A stretch of DNA of 64,000 nt from JAVBQG01 sp031549185 (lineage in GTDB: Bacteria; Synergistota; Synergistia; Synergistales; Synergistaceae). The notes under the pieces were generated by a model. It was not told where the DNA came from. It ran no database searches and saw only the letters and a list, made by a program, of their open reading frames with translations. Positions 17,070-25,429 of this stretch are shown piece by piece (within the stretch, counting starts at the first letter, position 1; each line of letters opens with the position of its first letter). The stretch is from NCBI GenBank assembly GCA_031549185.1, contig JAVBQG010000009.1:1-64000 (forward strand), written 5' to 3'. Made by a program: the position numbers and the translations under genes.

Positions 17070-18383
17070 TCATCTTTTCTTTTTCAGCGTGTGCGGCTGC
17101 AGGTCCGCAAGCGAAACGATCTGGTTCGCGAGGGAGACGATACCCTCCCTCAACTTGAAGACGCAGTCGGTGATCTCCCCCTGCTCTCGCACGATGTCCT
17201 CGGCCATCGCCTTGCAGGAGGGGCGTCCGCAGGCTCCGCAGTCGATATGCGGCAGCTCCGCGAAGATCGCTTTCATCTGCTTCATACGGCTCATGGCCTC
17301 GGTCAGGTCGTCCGAAAGGGGCAGTCGCTGCTTGGAGGGAATCGCGTCGCGCGTCTTCCACGTCTTCTCGACGGCGTGGAGCGCGGCGAGTTCCTCCTCC
17401 TTCTGCGGAGTCAGCGCCCAGTCGATCTCGATGTTCCTGTTCCTGACGTTCGAAAGGAAGCGGGATTCCGGCACCGCGACGCCGCCGACACAGCCGAGGT
17501 CGCAGGTGCGGCACTCGACGAAATCGACCCCCTTGATACGGCCGAGTTCGATCTGCTGCAGTAGGTCGATCGTATTGCGGAGGCCGGAAACGGCGAGCAC
17601 CGTGATGTCGCGCTTGGCGAATTTGCTCACGTGCTTCGACTCGCCGCCGCGCATCGACCAGGCGGCAAAACGCCACATACAGCGGGTGGGAGACTCCTGC
17701 GAAGTCGTGACCTTCGCGCCGGAGGCCATCAGCGTGTGCACGACCTTGCGGAGCGAGACGACGTGCTGTATGGCGGAGGGTTCACGACCGAGGGGGTCCC
17801 GTATTAGCGTTATTTTTGCCGGACAGGGCGCAAAGAGCGTCATCGGCGCGTACGACTTGGTACGTTTGCGCCAAAGCTCCGCTGCGATATCGAGGGGGTT
17901 CTCGACCGGCAGCAGGCGGCTCAGCAGTTCGGGAAACTGAAGTTGTATCAGGCGGACGGCCGCCGGGCAATAGACGGAGATTACGGGCAACTGCTCCCGC
18001 GAAAGGCTCTCGATGATACGCGCCGTGGCGTAAGCGCTGAGGTCAAACGCGTCCTCCATATCCTCGACGAGAAGGTCGATGCCCCAGGCGCTCAGTGCCG
18101 TCTTCGCCAGATCCGGCGACCAGAACGAACCGAACTGCGCAAAGAACGTCGGGTCGGGCAGCGCCTCGACCGTGCCGTGAGCGCGGATCAGGTCCCAGTC
18201 GTCGTCGTCGAGACCGAGGGCCTTCCGTTCGCACGCCCGCAGGCATTCGCCGCAGTCGATGCACAGATCCTTGATGATCGTGATGGAGCCGTCTATCACG
18301 CGAATCGCTTCGGTCGGACAGGATTTTATGCAGTTGACACAACCGTGACAGGCCGAATACGAGATTCTGATGCTATGAGCCAT
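17070..18383 (-). CDS. Degenerate [FeFe]-hydrogenase-like iron-sulfur protein
   Basis: 437 residues. Two ferredoxin clusters lie at Cys12/15/18/22 and Cys41/44/47/51. A hydrogenase large-subunit-like domain has L1, L2 and L3 equivalents, Val-Tyr138-Cys139-Pro, Ala-Pro-Cys187-Pro-Ala-Lys and Cys291-x2-Cys294-Asp-Leu-Gly-Cys298. The final 4Fe-4S motif is Cys382-x2-Cys385-x4-Cys390-x16-Cys407. The four H-cluster ligand cysteines of true hydrogenases map onto Cys139, 187, 294 and 298. The proton-transfer cysteine before the L1 ligand is Tyr, and the usual L2 Lys-Glu context is lost. Catalytic H2 turnover is therefore doubtful. With the adjacent kinase-like and DRTGG genes a redox or H2 sensor is the better guess. 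Confidence 0.85.
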   Translation of the reverse strand: MAHSIRISYSACHGCVNCIKSCPTEAIRVIDGSITIIKDLCIDCGECLRACERKALGLDDDDWDLIRAHGTVEALPDPTFFAQFGSFWSPDLAKTALSAWGIDLLVEDMEDAFDLSAYATARIIESLSREQLPVISVYCPAAVRLIQLQFPELLSRLLPVENPLDIAAELWRKRTKSYAPMTLFAPCPAKITLIRDPLGREPSAIQHVVSLRKVVHTLMASGAKVTTSQESPTRCMWRFAAWSMRGGESKHVSKFAKRDITVLAVSGLRNTIDLLQQIELGRIKGVDFVECRTCDLGCVGGVAVPESRFLSNVRNRNIEIDWALTPQKEEELAALHAVEKTWKTRDAIPSKQRLPLSDDLTEAMSRMKQMKAIFAELPHIDCGACGRPSCKAMAEDIVREQGEITDCVFKLREGIVSLANQIVSLADLQPHTLKKKR

Positions 18384-18397
18384 GCCTCTTCACTCCT

Positions 18398-18832
18398 TCA
18401 GCTGGCTTCGTTGAAATAGATCACCGTCCTGAGGGTGGTTCCCTTTCCTACTTCCGTCTCTATTTGAAACACATCCGCGTTACGCTTGATGTTCGGCAGC
18501 CCCATACCGGCGCCGAAGCCCATCTCCCGGGCATGGTCGCTCGCCGTTGTATAGCCCTCCTGAATCGCCAGATTTACATCCGGAATTCCGGGGCCCTGGT
18601 CCACCGTCTTGATCTCCACGTGATCCTCGTCGATGTTGGCGATGATCTTTCCGCCGCCGCCGTGAATCACGAGGTTCATCTCCGCCTCGTAGGTGATAAT
18701 CGCAGCCCGTCTGCAGATCGCGGAGGAAATACCGAGCATTTTCAAGGTTTCCTTCACATTATTGGAGGCTGCTCCCGCCGCCACATAATCGTCCGCCTCT
18801 ACCTCATGCTCGATGTAGATTGGCTCGGACAC
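18398..18832 (-). CDS. Anti-sigma-factor/serine-kinase-type HATPase
   Basis: 144 residues with a GHKL ATP-binding fold: N-box 'AEMNLVIHGGGG', G1 box Asp-Gln-Gly-Pro-Gly-Ile-Pro-Asp, and G2 box Gly-Phe-Gly-Ala-Gly-Met-Gly-Leu-Pro-Asn-Ile. There is no histidine-phosphoacceptor domain, so it belongs with RsbW/SpoIIAB-like protein serine kinases. I chose the GTG at 18832 (AAGGTAGG seven bases before) over a longer frame beginning at 18871, which would overlap the DRTGG gene. It is the signalling member of the five-gene module. Confidence 0.88.
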   Translation of the reverse strand: MSEPIYIEHEVEADDYVAAGAASNNVKETLKMLGISSAICRRAAIITYEAEMNLVIHGGGGKIIANIDEDHVEIKTVDQGPGIPDVNLAIQEGYTTASDHAREMGFGAGMGLPNIKRNADVFQIETEVGKGTTLRTVIYFNEAS

Positions 18833-18839
18833 GCCGAAC

Positions 18840-19202
18840 CTACCTTCTTGCGTCGGTCGCGCACGGAGCAATGCCCATCTTGTAAAGGATCCCGCAGGCT
18901 TCGAACATCGTGTACTTCGACAGAATCATCGGGATGCCCGCCTCGCGCGCCAGATTGATCGTCTCCTCCTGCGGGGCCTTTCCGCGCACGAAGAGAACGC
19001 CCGGGATGTCCAGCATCTGCGCTGTGCGCACGATCTGAATATTCGTAAGTCCGGTGATCAGGAGCGCGCCCGGCGAACAGAACGCGAGCACGTCGCTCAT
19101 GAGATCGCACGCGTATGCCTTCGTAATCTCCATCGTGCCCAATTTTTCGTCCACGCACAAAGTCTTTGCTCCTACCGCTTTCGCTATTTCGTCAAGAACC
19201 AA
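18840..19202 (-). CDS. DRTGG-domain protein (first copy)
   Basis: A 120-residue DRTGG protein. Its TTG start at 19202 has a near-perfect AGGAGG nine bases upstream. Motifs: 'VGDL'-like segment replaced by Ala-Cys-Asp-Leu-Met-Ser-Asp-Val-Leu, then 'GALLITGLTNIQIVRTAQM' and 'LFVRGKAPQEE'. First gene of the module that continues into the HATPase, the hydrogenase-like protein, the second DRTGG protein and the PHP protein, all spaced by fewer than 15 bases. Confidence 0.82.
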   Translation of the reverse strand: MVLDEIAKAVGAKTLCVDEKLGTMEITKAYACDLMSDVLAFCSPGALLITGLTNIQIVRTAQMLDIPGVLFVRGKAPQEETINLAREAGIPMILSKYTMFEACGILYKMGIAPCATDARR

Positions 19203-19276
19203 CTAAGTCGCCTCCTAAGGATGACAATTCTCTATTCGCCACTTCTTCATTTCTCATTTGCGTTTCCAAATCGGGG

Positions 19277-20506
19277 TCATTCGACGGCCTCCGACGAATT
19301 GACCTCGACTTTCCCAGATGATTGATATTTTCGATTTACAACCGTGAGCACACCAAACTGACGAGTCGTCGGCCTGTGCGTCCGCCGATTGATGTAAAGC
19401 GTCTCGTCCATCAGGGGAATATCCCGCACGATCTCCAGGGCTTTTGCGATCGACGCGGGATCCGTGTTGCTCTCGTCCGAATACGCACCGATCGCCCACC
19501 GGCCCAGGGCATAGGCTTTTGCGGCCAGGGCCGGGTCGCTCACGACTTTGCCAAACATATCACGTACTTTCATAATTATATCACGTTTGCCTCTTTCGTT
19601 TCGCTGTAACAGCGCATCTTTATCCACAAGCGTGAGGCCCTCCGCATCGAGCAGAATCTTCTGTTGCGAGCCCGCGTAGAAAACCTTCGTCCCCTTCTGG
19701 TTCAGGTTCGCCGTGCGCCAGATCGACAGCGTCGCCATTCCTTCAAGCCAGCTCGTGATAATCCCGGCGCCACCGGATTCCACCTCTCCCACCAACAGGT
19801 TGAACTGGTCCTCTCTCGTGGCGGAGACCCATATCGGAAGCGTTCCGATCTTTCGGGCATTGAGCATGTTGTCGTTGAGCCTCGCGCCCTTCGCGATCCT
19901 CTCCGATAGGACGTCGGAGAAAATGGCGACCTTCCGCTGTGGTTTCTGCGCTGCGGCCAACTCCGCCAGCGCATTGGCGCGCGCAAAGTACGGGAGGTCA
20001 AGCGCGAAGAGATAGGGGTACGGCTCGCCCGACGCGGGATCGATGATCTTCAGATTCTCGCCCCCGGCGAAGATTACGGATGGTCCGGCAGTGGCACAGA
20101 GCCGCCGCAACACGCTGTCCCTCTCTCCCCCGCCGAAACTGATGATGGCAGCTACCTTCATCCCTCGCCAGGTGGCCATGCGCTGGGGAATCTCCTTCGC
20201 GTCCCTCAGATTGGCAAACATGAAGATGACCTCGCGCCCGCGAATGCCCGAGCGCTGCAGAGAGATCTCGCGCTCCGCCGCGCGCAACCCGAGCTTGATC
20301 GTCTCCCCCGTCTTGCTTTCCCAGCCGGAGGGAGGCGGTATGACGACGACGGGCCACCCCCACCCCTCCTTGACGGCGGAGAGGGGATCCTTTTCCCCCG
20401 TCGCCGCACGGGCGACCGGAGGACAGAGTGCCCCGCAGAGTACATAAAAAAGCAAAACGGCGGCAAACACCTGCAGACGCCGCGCCCTTCCAAAAAATTC
20501 GACCAT
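19277..20506 (-). CDS. Secreted periplasmic-binding-fold protein (DUF3798-like)
   Basis: 409 residues. The N-terminal signal peptide (1-33: Phe-Gly-Arg-Ala-Arg-Arg, hydrophobic core, cleavage near Ala-Arg-Ala-Ala) is followed by a type I periplasmic binding-like fold with 'ETIKLGLRAAEREISLQ' and Ala-Ile-Ile-Ser-Phe-Gly-Gly-Gly. It resembles the DUF3798/basic-membrane-protein style of ligand-binding proteins, but I cannot name the ligand. The ATG at 20506 follows AAGGAGGT, six bases away; the longer frame upstream has no such site. No transporter genes are adjacent, so it may serve an orphan or distant permease. Confidence 0.75.
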   Translation of the reverse strand: MVEFFGRARRLQVFAAVLLFYVLCGALCPPVARAATGEKDPLSAVKEGWGWPVVVIPPPSGWESKTGETIKLGLRAAEREISLQRSGIRGREVIFMFANLRDAKEIPQRMATWRGMKVAAIISFGGGERDSVLRRLCATAGPSVIFAGGENLKIIDPASGEPYPYLFALDLPYFARANALAELAAAQKPQRKVAIFSDVLSERIAKGARLNDNMLNARKIGTLPIWVSATREDQFNLLVGEVESGGAGIITSWLEGMATLSIWRTANLNQKGTKVFYAGSQQKILLDAEGLTLVDKDALLQRNERGKRDIIMKVRDMFGKVVSDPALAAKAYALGRWAIGAYSDESNTDPASIAKALEIVRDIPLMDETLYINRRTHRPTTRQFGVLTVVNRKYQSSGKVEVNSSEAVE

Positions 20507-20544
20507 TGGATGACCTCCTTGTATACCGTGTCGCTCCTGTCGGT

Positions 20545-20572
20545 ATGATAGCATCACGGAAGAAATAGTCGA
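20545..20572 (-). promoter_or_regulatory. Promoter of the periplasmic-binding-fold gene
   Basis: On the minus strand TCGACT (20567-20572) and TATCAT (20545-20550) are 16 bases apart, and TGC precedes the -10 box (extended -10). It lies 40 bases upstream of the start codon. Confidence 0.5.
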
Positions 20573-20631
20573 TGCGCCGGAGGCTATTTTTTCACGTTTT
20601 CGTCGAAAATCTCGCAACAAACCGCGGGCAA

Positions 20632-20665
20632 CAAAAAAGAGGCGCCCGGGATGATGGGCACCTCT
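20632..20665 (-). terminator. Intrinsic terminator of lysine 6-aminotransferase
   Basis: On the minus strand AGAGG...GCCC pairs with GGGC...CCTCT (one mismatch), followed directly by six T residues. It begins 25 bases after the stop codon. Confidence 0.85.
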
Positions 20666-20689
20666 CGTTGGACTGTCGTAAAGCTGGAT

Positions 20690-22054
20690 TTACTTGAACG
20701 CCGCCTTCGCAGCCGCGCGGGCGATATCGATGCCCTTCTGGATGTCCTCGACGGGAACGTTGAGGGCCGGGCGGAAGCGCACAGTGTGAGTTCCGCAGGG
20801 AAGGATGAGCATCTTCTGCTTCGCGCACTCGGCGAGGAACTTGCCGCGCAGCTCGGGGCAGCAGATGTCGAAGGCACACATAACGCCTTTGCCGCGGACG
20901 TTCGAAATGTTCTCCGGGAACTCGCTCTGCAACTCCTCGAGGCCCTTCATGAGCGCCGGACCGGCCGTCTTGCTGACGTAATCGAGCACGTTGTCGTCGC
21001 GGTAGATCTCGAGGTAGCGGGTCGAACGGACCATGTCGACGACCGTGCCGCCCCATGTGGAGTTGATGCGGCTGGAGACCTTGAAGCAGTTGTCCTTGAC
21101 TTCGTCGACCTTCGGACCGACGACGATGCCGCAAATCTGCGATTTCTTGCCGAAGCTGAAGATGTCGGGCGCGACGGGCGCGTGATGCTCCCATGCCCAC
21201 ATCTTGCCGGTGATGCCCATGCCGGACTGCACTTCGTCGAAAATCAGCATCATCTCGTTGTTGTCGCAGATCTCCTTCAGCTGCTGCATGAACTCGGTGC
21301 GGAAGTGATTGTCCCCGCCCTCGCCCTGGATGGTTTCGAGGATGATCGCGCAGTGTCCGTCGGGATCGTCGGCGATCGCCTTCTTGATCTGCTTGATCGA
21401 CTGTTCCTCGAGCCACTTCGTAATGGCGAGGTTCTTCTCGAGCGGGAAGGTGATCTTCGGGTTCAGCACGCGCGGCCAGTCGTTGAACTTGGCGAAGCGC
21501 TGGTGCTTGTTGGGATCGGCGGTGTTCGTGACGGAGAGCGTATAACCGCCGCGCCCGTGGAACGCCTCGTTGAAGTGGATGACCTTCGTGCCCTTACGGC
21601 CGGCAACGGCATCGCCGGGTGTAATTTTGCCCTTTTCGAGCAGCTTCTGAACCTTCCAATCCATCGCGACCTTCATCGCGTTCTCGACCGCCAGCGTGCC
21701 GTAGTCGACGAAGAAGAGATGCTCGAAGCCCTTCGGTTTCGCAACTTCCCCGAAGGTCTTGACGAATTCTCCCATTTCGAGCGTGTAGATGTCGGAGTTG
21801 GCAACTTTGTTGATGGCCGCGCGGAAAATTTTCTCTTTGAATTCGTCGTTGGCGAGCTTGGGGTGGTTCATGCCGAACGGGGCGGAGGCGAAGAAGGTGT
21901 AGAAATCGAGCCAGTCGTCGCCGTTACGGGCATCAACCACGTGACTGCCCTTCGACTTCTCCATGTCGATGACGATATCGTACCCATCACGGAGCATCCA
22001 CTTTTCGATCGCCGGGAAAACATCATTCGCTGCCACGCTAAACTTTGCAGACAT
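20690..22054 (-). CDS. lat: L-lysine 6-transaminase
   Basis: 454 residues, class III PLP-dependent aminotransferase. It converts L-lysine plus 2-oxoglutarate to 2-aminoadipate-6-semialdehyde (cyclising to piperideine-6-carboxylate) and glutamate. Diagnostic segments are 'DARNGDDWLDFYTFFASAPFG' near residue 40, Asp-Glu-Val-Gln-Ser-Gly-Met-Gly-Ile-Thr-Gly (Asp contacting the PLP nitrogen) and Phe-Ser-Phe-Gly-Lys-Lys carrying the Schiff-base lysine. 'NHPKLAND' and 'FFVDYGTLAVENAMK' fit the lysine-epsilon subfamily rather than GABA or ornithine enzymes. The ATG at 22054 follows a run of six G. It has its own terminator. Confidence 0.9.
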   Translation of the reverse strand: MSAKFSVAANDVFPAIEKWMLRDGYDIVIDMEKSKGSHVVDARNGDDWLDFYTFFASAPFGMNHPKLANDEFKEKIFRAAINKVANSDIYTLEMGEFVKTFGEVAKPKGFEHLFFVDYGTLAVENAMKVAMDWKVQKLLEKGKITPGDAVAGRKGTKVIHFNEAFHGRGGYTLSVTNTADPNKHQRFAKFNDWPRVLNPKITFPLEKNLAITKWLEEQSIKQIKKAIADDPDGHCAIILETIQGEGGDNHFRTEFMQQLKEICDNNEMMLIFDEVQSGMGITGKMWAWEHHAPVAPDIFSFGKKSQICGIVVGPKVDEVKDNCFKVSSRINSTWGGTVVDMVRSTRYLEIYRDDNVLDYVSKTAGPALMKGLEELQSEFPENISNVRGKGVMCAFDICCPELRGKFLAECAKQKMLILPCGTHTVRFRPALNVPVEDIQKGIDIARAAAKAAFK

Positions 22055-22132
22055 AACCGTACCCCCCAGATAGATTTTATTCGGTTGAGCTCTCTCAACT
22101 CTCGTTATATTGATTGTATAATATGCGTCTCT

Positions 22133-22172
22133 AAAAAACAACCCCCTAGAAACATTTTTTGGGGGGAAGTTT
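22133..22172 (-). terminator. Intrinsic terminator downstream of the YkgJ-type gene
   Basis: A C5-6/G5 stem with a 14-base loop is followed on the minus strand by TTGTTTTTT. It ends the rpmH-to-YkgJ transcript and sits just upstream of the lysine aminotransferase promoter region. Confidence 0.65.
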
Positions 22173-22193
22173 TTTAATTTACCCTGAAATCCG

Positions 22194-22631
22194 TCACAAG
22201 GTCGGCCATGGCGATAGAGATAAAAGCTGTCTGATTCTATTAAAATCGTGGAAATTTCCCTGATCCATACCGGGGCAATAAAATGAATATGAATCCCATA
22301 TTGGTTTATTTTTTAGGAGCGACGGCCAAAAGGGAAATAAACTGCACTGTATTGGGCGTACATCATATATGCGGCAACGGTCGGGATCCCGAGACAGGAA
22401 AACACAGTCATAGTTTGCGCGTTCACGTATACTGGGTTTTCCGTAGCGCTTCCAAAGGTACGACTGGCTGAACTCCTCTATCGACAGATTTAAGTGACAC
22501 GCAATTGTGCTCTGCTCCTGAGTGGTCACCCAGACTGCGCCCGGCTCGCCGCGACAACAGCGTCCGCAACCCAGGCACGAGAAATAAAGTCCGCCCTCCC
22601 ACCAGGGCGCGGTTGCATTGTCCTTTTCCAC
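22194..22631 (-). CDS. YkgJ-family cysteine-cluster protein
   Basis: 145 residues with the CxxCxxCC-type signature: Cys-Leu-Gly-Cys-Gly-Arg-Cys-Cys-Arg-Gly near residue 19-28. Later conserved cysteines lie in 'YDCVFLSRDPDRCRIYDVRPIQC' context, the family pattern for binding a metal or Fe-S centre. Function is unknown in general. The start is a GTG directly abutting the lgt-like stop, which argues for translational coupling to that gene. Confidence 0.82.
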   Translation of the reverse strand: MEKDNATAPWWEGGLYFSCLGCGRCCRGEPGAVWVTTQEQSTIACHLNLSIEEFSQSYLWKRYGKPSIRERANYDCVFLSRDPDRCRIYDVRPIQCSLFPFWPSLLKNKPIWDSYSFYCPGMDQGNFHDFNRIRQLLSLSPWPTL

Positions 22632-23411
22632 TTAGGCCGAAACCTGCCTCGCCCTGGCAATTCGATTTTTCGACCAGATGATCCAAGCGAGGCCTACGGC
22701 GAGAGCCAACAAACCGGTATACTGCCCGACTCGAAGACCGAGAATTCTGTCCCCTGCCCGCCAGAAATCAAAGACGAGGCGATACCCCCCGTAGAGAATC
22801 ATGAACAGAGGCCAGAGAATCGCCCCCCGGCCCGCCTCCTCAGGGGTCCGGTTCCATTTTTTCTCCAGAATCCAAAGAAAGGCGCCGATCAGAAGCGCCG
22901 CGGCGGACTCGAACAGCTGGGTCGGAACGACGGAGACATAGCCAGTGGTGGGAAAACGAACCCCGACGATGGCCGAGGTTGGAACGCCGTAACAGCAACC
23001 GGCAAAAAAGCAGCCCCATCTGCCGATGAAAAGCATGAACGCACACGGAAGTGAGGCGGATTCGGCAAAAGCGTCGACCGACAGGGAGAGTTTACGAAGT
23101 TTATAAAGCCCTGCGAGCCCTCCCCCGATAAAACCGGGACCGGAAGAAAGGCCGCTCTCCCAGAAATAAAGCAGTTTGATCGGGGACTCGGCATATCGGC
23201 TCCAGTGATCGAAATACCCGCCGATGGTCGCGCCGATAAAGACGCCGAACATCGTCCAGAGCAGGACATCCGTGGCGTCATTGAACGAAAAACCATATCT
23301 GGACACGGCGCGCCGCCGTGTCCAGAGGATCATCATACAGAGGGCCAAACCCCAGAAGACGTAGTAAGTGTCTATTTTAAGAGGGCCTAGCGAAAAAAGG
23401 GTCGGATACAT
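22632..23411 (-). CDS. lgt: Lgt-like diacylglyceryl transferase (atypical)
   Basis: 259 residues with seven membrane helices and the overall Lgt layout: N-terminal 'YYVFWGLAL', central Gly-Arg-Trp-Gly-Cys-Phe-Phe-Ala-Gly-Cys-Cys-Tyr-Gly, and C-terminal 'YGGYRLVFDFWR'. Canonical Lgt has His in a Phe-His-Gly-Gly loop and an Arg-x-Gly-Asn-Phe-x-Asn-x-Glu signature. Here the loop reads Gly-Phe-Ile-Gly-Gly and the signature is Cys-rich. It may be the cell's only lipoprotein transferase in a variant form, or a paralogue with another acceptor. Follows jag by nine bases. Confidence 0.75.
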   Translation of the reverse strand: MYPTLFSLGPLKIDTYYVFWGLALCMMILWTRRRAVSRYGFSFNDATDVLLWTMFGVFIGATIGGYFDHWSRYAESPIKLLYFWESGLSSGPGFIGGGLAGLYKLRKLSLSVDAFAESASLPCAFMLFIGRWGCFFAGCCYGVPTSAIVGVRFPTTGYVSVVPTQLFESAAALLIGAFLWILEKKWNRTPEEAGRGAILWPLFMILYGGYRLVFDFWRAGDRILGLRVGQYTGLLALAVGLAWIIWSKNRIARARQVSA

Positions 23412-23420
23412 CCGAAAGCG

Positions 23421-24098
23421 TCAGCGGTGCCGTCTATTGTGGTTTCGGCGCCTCTCCACATAGTTGGTGGGTTGGATGACGATTCGGCGAAGGGGCTCCT
23501 CCCCCTCGGAGCAGGTCTCTATATCCGCGTTGTCCTGCAGAGCCACGTGGATCACCCGCCGCTCCCAGCTGGACATCGGTTCGAGGCTGACGGGCGCGTT
23601 CTTGCGGACGACCTCGCGTGCCACGGACTCGGCGAGGCGCATCAGGCTCTCTTCGCGGCGCACTCTATATCCACCGCAGTCAAAGCGAATTTTGGAGGAA
23701 GAAGGGTCCGCCCTGTAGATCAGATTCGTGATAAACTCCAGCGCCTTGAGCGTCTCGCCGTGTCGGCCGATCACGATTGCCGAATCGTCGCCGTCAAGAT
23801 TGATCGTCATGCTCCCAGTGTCGAGCGTGGCCTCCAGGTCAAGTTCAAGCCGCTCCATCAAGACGGCCGCAAAATCCCGCGCCTGCAGATACATGACGGG
23901 CGCCTTCGTCTCCACTCGCACCTTCATCTTCTTTCCCAACAATCCGAAGAGGCGCTTGCCCTCGTCTAAAACCGCGACATTTATATCGTCCTCCGAAACG
24001 CTCCAGAGCTCGGCCGCCTGGGTTCTTGCCGCCTCCGGGGTCGTCGCGTCCAGCACCATGGATTCAATTTCCGCACTTGGTACGCTGGTGGTGTTCAT
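23421..24098 (-). CDS. jag: Jag/KhpB RNA-binding protein (KH-R3H)
   Basis: 225 residues. A Jag_N region (about 8-60) is followed by a type II KH domain with the Gly-Arg-His-Gly loop (about 107-112, 'IGRHGETLKAL'). A C-terminal R3H domain (about 145-215) contains 'SWERRVIHVALQ'. An RNA-binding partner of KhpA that tunes cell-envelope growth in Gram-positives. Its start overlaps the yidC stop by four bases, the conserved yidC-jag pair. Confidence 0.92.
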   Translation of the reverse strand: MNTTSVPSAEIESMVLDATTPEAARTQAAELWSVSEDDINVAVLDEGKRLFGLLGKKMKVRVETKAPVMYLQARDFAAVLMERLELDLEATLDTGSMTINLDGDDSAIVIGRHGETLKALEFITNLIYRADPSSSKIRFDCGGYRVRREESLMRLAESVAREVVRKNAPVSLEPMSSWERRVIHVALQDNADIETCSEGEEPLRRIVIQPTNYVERRRNHNRRHR

Positions 24099-25039
24099 CT
24101 CTTCCCGTCCTCTTTGTTTTTTTCATCCTCTTCTTCATCTTCATAATCGTCGTCGTCGTATTCTTCGTCGTCGTATTCTTCGTCGTCGTACTCTTCATCC
24201 TCGTCGTAGTCGCTCTCGTCCGCCACGACCTCCGGAGCGGGTTTTCCGGGAATCGGCTTGTTCTTGTACAGCACGGGCTTGTTTGTGGCGATTTCGACCT
24301 TGGTGCGCTTCATCACGATCCACTGCTGCGCAATGCCGATCAGCGACGACGTACCCCAGTAGAGCAACACGCCACCCGGGAGCGAAAGGCAGATAAAACC
24401 CATCATAATCGGCATCACCGTGTTCATGGTGGCCATCTGCGGATTGTTCCCGGCTCCGGAAATTTTCTGCTGGAACCACGTCAGGAAGCAGATAAAGATC
24501 GTAAAAAGAAGGCTTACCAGATAAAGTTCAACGTGCGCGAGCCCTCCCGGATTTGAAACGATCCCATTCAAAACCGCGAAAAACCCGACCTTCCCGTCCA
24601 CAACCGGAACAGAGACGGCTTGCGCAAGGGAAACCAACACGCTCTTTTCAAGTGGCAAGCCTATAAAACTGTTGTTGCCCACATTGTAACTCATCAAAAC
24701 CCGGAAGAGCAGGATCATGATCGGCAACTGAACAAGAAGAGGGAGGCAACCCGACAAGGGGTTGACCTTATACTCCTTGTAAAGCTCCATCATCTTTTTC
24801 TGGAGCAGCTGCTTGTCGTTCGCGTACTTCTCCTGAATGACCTTCAAACGGGGCTGGATTTTCTGCATCTGCGTCATGCTCACCATCTGTTTATGGGAAA
24901 GAGGATACATCAACAGACGAACCACAATGGTGAGCAGAATAATCGCAAGTCCGTAGGAACCCGTTATATTCTGGAAAAAATTCAATATACCAAGCAGGAG
25001 ATCTCCTCCGGCTGCCCAAAGCGTACCCAAATCTTCCAC
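24095..25039 (-). CDS. yidC: Membrane insertase YidC with acidic C-terminal tail
   Basis: 314 residues, short form without the large periplasmic domain of proteobacterial YidC. A first core helix (about 27-45) carries the conserved hydrophilic-groove Arg41. A cytoplasmic hairpin (about 50-90) and four further helices, ending near 245, follow. Instead of the basic ribosome-binding tail often seen in short YidC/Oxa1 proteins, residues 273-307 are almost entirely Asp, Glu and Tyr in Glu-Tyr-Asp-Asp-type repeats. Inserts and folds inner-membrane proteins with SecYEG. Confidence 0.93.
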   Translation of the reverse strand: MEDLGTLWAAGGDLLLGILNFFQNITGSYGLAIILLTIVVRLLMYPLSHKQMVSMTQMQKIQPRLKVIQEKYANDKQLLQKKMMELYKEYKVNPLSGCLPLLVQLPIMILLFRVLMSYNVGNNSFIGLPLEKSVLVSLAQAVSVPVVDGKVGFFAVLNGIVSNPGGLAHVELYLVSLLFTIFICFLTWFQQKISGAGNNPQMATMNTVMPIMMGFICLSLPGGVLLYWGTSSLIGIAQQWIVMKRTKVEIATNKPVLYKNKPIPGKPAPEVVADESDYDEDEEYDDEEYDDEEYDDDDYEDEEEDEKNKEDGKR

Positions 25040-25114
25040 CTTCTCCGAAAAAACTCTGCTTCTCTAAAAAATCCGACCGTTCGTCGAACTACAGGAACAA
25101 TGCCTTCGAACGAT

Positions 25115-25429
25115 TCAATCAGGTCTTTCCCGTCTCTTGAATACCGTCGCTCGTTTCCCAATCCGACCCGCCAAGCGATTCCACAACGGGAAGGACCTCT
25201 CCGGAACGGGGTCGTACCCGCCCGAATGCCACGGTCCGCAACGAGCAATACGGAAGAACGTCAACAGCGTGCCCTTGAAAAAACCGTGTTTTTCGAACGC
25301 TTCTATCCCATACTGCGAACACGACGGATAAAAACGGCAGTGGTCCCCCAAAAGCGGGGAGATGAATCGCCGGTAGCCGCGGATAAGAAAAACGGCTAAC
25401 GCTGCAGGGAGCCGCACGAAGCGGGGCAA
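25115..25429 (-). CDS. yidD: Membrane protein insertion efficiency factor YidD
   Basis: 104 residues. The signature 'RGYRRFISPLLGDHCRFYPSCSQY' spans about residues 17-40 (Ser-Pro, Cys-Arg-Phe-x-Pro-Ser-Cys-Ser-x-Tyr), followed by 'GGYDPVP'. The open frame continues far upstream but there overlaps rnpA, so I chose TTG 25429; GTG 25417 (100 residues) is an alternative. Either way it overlaps the rnpA end by 22-34 bases. Amphipathic inner-membrane helper of YidC. Confidence 0.9.
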   Translation of the reverse strand: MPRFVRLPAALAVFLIRGYRRFISPLLGDHCRFYPSCSQYGIEAFEKHGFFKGTLLTFFRIARCGPWHSGGYDPVPERSFPLWNRLAGRIGKRATVFKRRERPD

